This document shows, one piece after another, positions 60,212 through 64,000 of a DNA stretch of 64,000 bases. The DNA lies in assembly GCA_030715195.1 (NCBI GenBank), contig JAUYVI010000009.1:124001-188000 (forward strand). The letters are read 5' to 3'. Under the pieces are notes generated by a model that saw only the letters and a program-made list of their open reading frames with translations, did not search any database and was not told the DNA's origin. Each line of letters opens with the position of its first letter. Within the stretch, counting starts at the first letter, position 1. A program made the translations under genes and the position numbers. Source of the DNA: Dongia sedimenti (GTDB taxonomy: Bacteria; Pseudomonadota; Alphaproteobacteria; Dongiales; Dongiaceae).

Positions 60212-61003
60212 ATGGATCAGCGGATCGACCTGAAACCGCGGCGGTTCGAGCGGCCCGAAACCTGGACCGTCGAGCTGCTGCCGCGCACCGGCTACGAGGC
60301 GCAATACACGCCGGCGGCCCCGGTGATCGGCTTCGCCTTCGAGAGCCAGACCGGCCTTCATGCCTTCGGCACCGACCGGCGCAGCTTCTATCGCGCGCGA
60401 CCCAACGGTCTCGCCTTCGTGCCGGCCGGGTGCGACGTGTTCTCGAGCTCGGAGCGCGGCGGCGAGTACCTGAAGATCACGCTCGGTCCGAAGATGCAGG
60501 CGCCCTGGACCTGGGCGCGCCGCTTCAGCGACGCCGTCGACCCGGCGGCGATCGCCGCCGCGACCGATCTGCGCCGCCTTCTGCTTGCGCGCGACGCCAT
60601 CGATCCTCTGGACTGCGAGCGCCTGGTGCTGGCGCTGGAAGCCCGTGCGGCGGCGAGGCTGCTCATGGAGCCGGGCAGGGCGGAAGCCTGGATGACGCCG
60701 CAACGCCTGCGCCGGATCGACGAGCTGATCGAGGCGCGGCTGGAGGCCAAGCTCACCGTGCAGGAGCTCGCCGAGGCGCTCGGCCTCTCCGCCGGCTTCT
60801 TTGCCCGCGCCTTCAAACGGGCGACCGGGCGGGCGCCGCACGACTACATCATCGACCGGCGGATCGCCCGGGCCCGGCTGTTGCTGCGCGATCGGACCCT
60901 CGGCCTCGCCGCCGTGGCCCTGGCTTCGGGCTTCGCATCGCACGCCCATATGACCGCGACGTTTCGCACCCGGCTCGGCATTTCCCCGCGATCGCTGCGA
61001 TAA
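60212..61003 (+). CDS. AraC-family transcriptional regulator
   Basis: 263 residues. The C-terminal double HTH (about 165-260) has LTVQELAEALGLSAGFFARAFKRATGRAPHDYI and VALASGFASHAHMTATFRTRLGISPRSLR, with the second recognition helix. The N-terminal part (about 10-150) is a cupin-like ligand domain of no named type. It is divergent from the threonine dehydratase-LysE operon, separated by 103 bases, and may control it. Confidence 0.88.
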   Translation: MDQRIDLKPRRFERPETWTVELLPRTGYEAQYTPAAPVIGFAFESQTGLHAFGTDRRSFYRARPNGLAFVPAGCDVFSSSERGGEYLKITLGPKMQAPWTWARRFSDAVDPAAIAAATDLRRLLLARDAIDPLDCERLVLALEARAAARLLMEPGRAEAWMTPQRLRRIDELIEARLEAKLTVQELAEALGLSAGFFARAFKRATGRAPHDYIIDRRIARARLLLRDRTLGLAAVALASGFASHAHMTATFRTRLGISPRSLR

Positions 61004-61402
61004 TTATTTCCCGCTGCTGCAGCGCGGCGATTCCGGTGAATGCTGCAAATCGAACATTTTGCGCGCCGGTGCTGATCTAGGTTCTTAATCTTAGAATCGG
61101 CATTTGGTAACGCAAATTTAAGCGGTGCGGCGTAGGATAATCCTCACAACACTCGAGATTCTGCTGCGCCGCCTTGTTCCCCTGCTTGGCCCCGCAGCTT
61201 GGCGAAGTCCCCAGAGCGTTTGCCCTCCCAAGGGTGGCGCTCGGTACCGCCGGCCAGCCCTGCGCCTCTCCCCAAGGACAGGAACCGCTGGCCGGCGGTT
61301 CCCATTTTCAGCCCTTCCCATCTTCGTCGCGCAGTCCTTTGCTGCAGTGCGCTGAAGTGTTTTGACTTGCGTACCTCAAGCGGGATTTGCAGAGTACCGG
61401 CC
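61004..61402. other. Intergenic region upstream of LacI gene with large hairpin
   Basis: No gene is accepted in these 399 bases; open frames on both strands lack features. It starts with an AT-rich patch (about 61080-61125). A large inverted repeat lies at 61243-61302. The region after it reads like non-coding sequence up to the LacI start at 61403. Confidence 0.5.
61243..61302. repeat. Inverted repeat with 28-base loop
   Basis: ACCGCCGGCCAGC (61246-61258) and GCTGGCCGGCGGT (61287-61299) are exact 13-bp inverted arms, extendable to 16 bp with one mismatch. It is a stable hairpin with no T tail. Possibly a dispersed element remnant; no other copy was seen in the window. Confidence 0.6.
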
Positions 61403-62440
61403 ATGATCGAACGGCCGATGCGGATGACCTTGTCGGATGTCGCGCGGGAGGCGGGCGTCAGCCTCGCCACCGTCGATCGCGTGATCAATCGGCGGCCCGG
61501 CGTTTCCTCGCGCTCCGTCCACGCGGTCGAGCAGAGTCTGGAAAAGCTCGGCTACCGCCCGGACCCCATCGCCGCGAAGCTGGCGCGGCGTTCGGTGCAG
61601 CGCTTCTGTTTCGTCTTGCCATCGGGCAACAACACTTTCATGCGGCTACTGGCCGATCAGGTCGAAGCGGCGCGAAGCTGGCTTGAAAGCCAGCGCGCCT
61701 TTGCCGACGTGGTCTGGACCGATGTGTTCGATCCCGCCGCGCTGGCGCAGACGCTCGACCACATCGATGACTCCTATGAGGGCGTCGCCGTCGTGGCGCT
61801 CGACCACCCAATGGTGCGCCAGGCGATCGACGATCTCGACGCTCGCGGCATCGAGGTGGTCACGCTGGTTTCCGACGTTCCAGGCTCGAAGCGCGCGCAT
61901 TTCGTCGGGATCGACAATTCCGCGGCGGGCCGCACGGCCGCGACCCTGCTCGGCCGCTTCGCCGGTGGACGCGGGGGACCGGTTGCGATCCTCGCCGGCA
62001 GCCTTTCGCTGCGCGACCACGCGGAGCGCATCTACGGCTTTCAGCAGGTCCTGGCCGCCGACTACCCGCAACTCATGATCCTGCCGGTGCGCGAGGGCCG
62101 CGACGAGGGCGCACGCTGCCGCGCGGTGGTCGAATCCTTGCTCGACGAATGCCCGGACCTGGTCGGCGTCTACAATGCCGGCGCCGGCAATCGCGGCATC
62201 GCGGAAGCGCTCGAAGGCGCCGGCCGCGCCCGCGACGTCATTTTCGTTGGCCATGAACTGACGCCGCATTCCAAGCGTTTCCTGATGCGCGGCACCATGG
62301 ACGCGGTGATCAACCAGGACCCCGGCCACGAGGCCCGTTCTGCCGCGCGCGTGCTGATGGCGTTGGGTTCGAAACAGGCGATCGTTCCCGACCAGGAGCG
62401 CATTCGGATCGATATCTTCGTTCGCGACAATCTGCCATAA
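61403..62440 (+). CDS. LacI-family transcriptional regulator
   Basis: 345 residues. The HTH (about 8-60) reads LSDVAREAGVSLATVDRVINRRPGVS, followed by the hinge region YRPDPIAAKLARR, and the rest is a periplasmic-binding-protein-type sugar domain with FVGIDNSAAGRTAA and VGVYNAGAGNRGIAEALEGAGRA. ATG at 61403 is chosen because the HTH begins straight after; the longer frame from 61199 overlaps the hairpin. Followed by xylulokinase, so probably a pentose-responsive repressor. It could be the partner of the LacI-type sites at 1244 and 1545. Confidence 0.88.
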   Translation: MIERPMRMTLSDVAREAGVSLATVDRVINRRPGVSSRSVHAVEQSLEKLGYRPDPIAAKLARRSVQRFCFVLPSGNNTFMRLLADQVEAARSWLESQRAFADVVWTDVFDPAALAQTLDHIDDSYEGVAVVALDHPMVRQAIDDLDARGIEVVTLVSDVPGSKRAHFVGIDNSAAGRTAATLLGRFAGGRGGPVAILAGSLSLRDHAERIYGFQQVLAADYPQLMILPVREGRDEGARCRAVVESLLDECPDLVGVYNAGAGNRGIAEALEGAGRARDVIFVGHELTPHSKRFLMRGTMDAVINQDPGHEARSAARVLMALGSKQAIVPDQERIRIDIFVRDNLP

Positions 62441-62544
62441 ATTCCACGCCGCATCGGCCGCGGCGAAAGCAAAAACATTGGCCGAATTGGGAGGAAAATT
62501 TGGAAGCAGTGAATCTTCGGTGCCGGGCGAACGCCGATCTTTCC

Positions 62545-62630
62545 GTCATCCCCGAACTTGGTTCGGGGATCCACGCCTTTCTTTCTTCGAGCCCCAAGGC
62601 GTGGATCCCGCGACCTAGTCGCGGGATGAC
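62545..62630. repeat. Dispersed palindromic repeat element, 86 bp
   Basis: Ends GTCATCCC and GGGATGAC, with inner inverted arms GGATCCACGCCTT (62567-62579) and AAGGCGTGGATCC (62596-62608). Two further hairpins, one in each half, are seen (CCCGAAC/GTTCGGG and CCCGCGAC/GTCGCGGG). It is 24 bases before the xylulokinase start. The family is similar to that of 36635-36707, which shares the GTCATC/GATGAC ends. Confidence 0.8.
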
Positions 62631-62654
62631 GATCGAGTTCGGGGAATACTGATC

Positions 62655-64000
62655 ATGTTCATCGGCATCGATCTCGGCACTTCGTCGGTCAAGAGCATCC
62701 TGGTCGACGGCAACGACACGGTGATCGCGACCGCGAGCGCACCGCTCGAAGTTTCGCGCCCGCACCCGACCTGGTCGGAGCAGGCGCCGGCCGATTGGTG
62801 GACTGCGACCGTGAAGTCGCTGGACGAAATCAAGGCGAAGCACCCGAAGGAGATGGCCGCGGTCCAGGGGATTGGTCTCTCCGGCCAGCAGCACGGCGCC
62901 ACGCTCCTCGACAAGGACGGCAAGCCGCTGCGGCCCTGCATCCTCTGGAATGACGGACGCTCGGGGCAGGAATGCATCGAGATCACCGCCCAGTTCCCGG
63001 ACATCTCCAGGATCACCGGCAATCCCGCCATGCCGGGTTTCACCGGGCCGAAGCTGCTCTGGGTGCGTCGCCATGAGCCGGAAATCTTCAAGCAGGTCGC
63101 CTTCGTGCTCCTGCCCAAGGCCTATCTGCGCTATCTGCTGAGCGGCGAGATGGTCGAGGACATGTCGGATGCATCCGGCACGCTCTGGCTCGACGTCGGC
63201 AAGCGCGACTGGTCGGACGAGTTGTTGACCGCGATGCACATGTCGCGCAAGCAGATGCCGCGCCTGGTCGAGGGCAGCGCCGTCTCGGCGACCTTGAAGC
63301 CTGAGCTCGCGCAGCGCTGGGGCATGGCGAAGCCGCCGGTGATCGCCGGTGGCGGCGGCGACAACGCCGCCGGTGCCGTGGGTCTGGGCGCGATCCATCC
63401 CGGCGATGCCTTCGTCTCGCTCGGCACCTCTGGCGTGCTCTGGGCGACCACCGCCGGCTTCGCGCCCAACAAGAACCTGCCGATCCACGCCTTCTGCCAC
63501 GCGATCCCGAACACCTGGCATCAGATGGGTGTCATTCTCTCCGCGGCCTCGTCGCTGTCCTGGTGGTCGCGCGCGTCGAAGAGCAATGAGAAGGAACTGC
63601 TGGGTGAACTCGGCGACAGCGTGAAGGCGCCGAGCCCGCTGCTGTTCCTGCCTTATCTCTCCGGCGAGCGCACGCCGCACAACGATCCCACCATCCGCGG
63701 CGCCTTCACCGGCATCTCGCACGACACGACGCGAGCCGACATGACCCAGGCGGTGCTGGAAGGCGTCGCCTTTGCTTTCAGGGACTGCCTCGCAGCGCTG
63801 ACCGAAGCCGGCACCAAGATCACTAAGGCCGATGCGATCGGCGGCGGCTCGCAGTCGCGCCTCTGGCTTTCCATCATGGCCAACGTCCTCAACCTGCCGC
63901 TCAGCCGTCTCGAGGCCGGCGAGGCCGGCGGCTCGTTCGGTGCTGCGCGGCTCGGCCGCATGGCGGCGACCGGCGAGAGTCCCTCGGTCGTGTGCAAGCC
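62655..64000 (+). CDS. xylB: Xylulokinase (FGGY family), 3' end outside window
   Basis: The frame from ATG 62655 is open to the right edge, giving at least 448 residues; the family is about 480-490, so little is missing. FIGIDLGTSSVKSILVD is the first phosphate motif, GLSGQQHGATLLD and ILWNDGRSGQE are xylulokinase-type sugar-binding motifs, and VIAGGGGDNAAGAVG and AIGGGSQSRLWL are the later ATP motifs. It phosphorylates D-xylulose to xylulose 5-phosphate. It follows a LacI gene and, with XylFHG, indicates xylose use; xylose isomerase is not in the window. A GGGGA ribosome binding site precedes the ATG. Confidence 0.9.
   Translation, partial: MFIGIDLGTSSVKSILVDGNDTVIATASAPLEVSRPHPTWSEQAPADWWTATVKSLDEIKAKHPKEMAAVQGIGLSGQQHGATLLDKDGKPLRPCILWNDGRSGQECIEITAQFPDISRITGNPAMPGFTGPKLLWVRRHEPEIFKQVAFVLLPKAYLRYLLSGEMVEDMSDASGTLWLDVGKRDWSDELLTAMHMSRKQMPRLVEGSAVSATLKPELAQRWGMAKPPVIAGGGGDNAAGAVGLGAIHPGDAFVSLGTSGVLWATTAGFAPNKNLPIHAFCHAIPNTWHQMGVILSAASSLSWWSRASKSNEKELLGELGDSVKAPSPLLFLPYLSGERTPHNDPTIRGAFTGISHDTTRADMTQAVLEGVAFAFRDCLAALTEAGTKITKADAIGGGSQSRLWLSIMANVLNLPLSRLEAGEAGGSFGAARLGRMAATGESPSVVCK

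Noticed and set aside
1-64000. CRISPR arrays, tRNA or rRNA genes, insertion sequences, phage genes
   Set aside because: No regularly spaced repeats, no transposase or integrase motifs and no tRNA-like cloverleaf noticed by eye in the intergenic gaps; a tRNA search program would be needed for certainty.

Overview
The window is chromosomal DNA from a high-GC alphaproteobacterium, probably a soil or plant-associated member of the Rhodospirillales or Rhizobiales. The strongest evidence is a complete PhyR-NepR-EcfG general stress response locus with an HRxxN-type histidine kinase (39.9-43.7 kb), which is specific to Alphaproteobacteria. Dense ABC importers, an FrcBCA-like fructose system and dispersed palindromes of the GTCATC...GATGAC type agree with this. 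I see no phage, insertion sequence, CRISPR array, rRNA or tRNA.

Layout. 0-5.2 kb: the end of a metallo-beta-lactamase-fold hydrolase, an SDR dehydrogenase and a sugar ABC importer (binding protein, double ATPase, permease), with two LacI-type operator-like sequences in the divergent promoter region. 5.2-22.8 kb: a catabolic island with a GntR/FCD regulator, an amino-acid binding protein and permease without an ATPase, a beta-amino-acid-type aminotransferase, a beta-keto acid cleavage enzyme (BKACE), a thioesterase, an FAD amine oxidase, a cupin, an RraA-like aldolase, hydantoinase/oxoprolinase subunits B and A, a complete branched-chain-type ABC importer and a PhyH dioxygenase. 22.8-29 kb: housekeeping and orphan genes (small membrane protein, UvrD-like helicase, porin, shortened DUF72 protein, small proteins, 3-methyladenine glycosylase). 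29-36.6 kb: two sugar ABC importers, the second FrcBCA-like. 36.7-39.9 kb: MarR-GNAT fusion, FlK-like thioesterase, M19 peptidase homologue and SDR. 39.9-43.7 kb: the stress locus. 43.8-48.1 kb: CocE-type hydrolase, FMN reductase and a cyclase with a heme-binding motif. 48.1-53.4 kb: polar amino-acid ABC importer, a beta-hydroxyacid dehydrogenase-like protein and a ROK repressor. 53.8-57 kb: XylFHG-like xylose importer. 57-61 kb: TetR-EamA, threonine dehydratase-LysE and an AraC regulator. 61.4-64 kb: LacI regulator and xylulokinase, cut by the window end.

The most interesting part is the 5.2-22.8 kb island. A 29-bp sequence containing CTTGTGATCACA occurs with 27/29 identity upstream of the BKACE gene and of the hyuB-liv-hyuA operon. 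A shortened version lies upstream of the gntR gene itself, in the matching orientation. The enzymes fit a route in which a cyclic amide or ureide is imported and opened by HyuAB, an amino acid is transaminated to a beta-keto acid, BKACE splits it with acetyl-CoA into acetoacetate plus an acyl-CoA, and the thioesterase frees the acid. The order of steps and the substrate are inference.

Other recurrent themes are palindromic operators beside their likely regulators (MarR-GNAT at 36.6 kb, TetR at 58.5 kb), hairpins between binding-protein and downstream transporter genes in five of seven importers, and a symmetrical sigma-EcfG promoter shared by phyR and nepR-ecfG.
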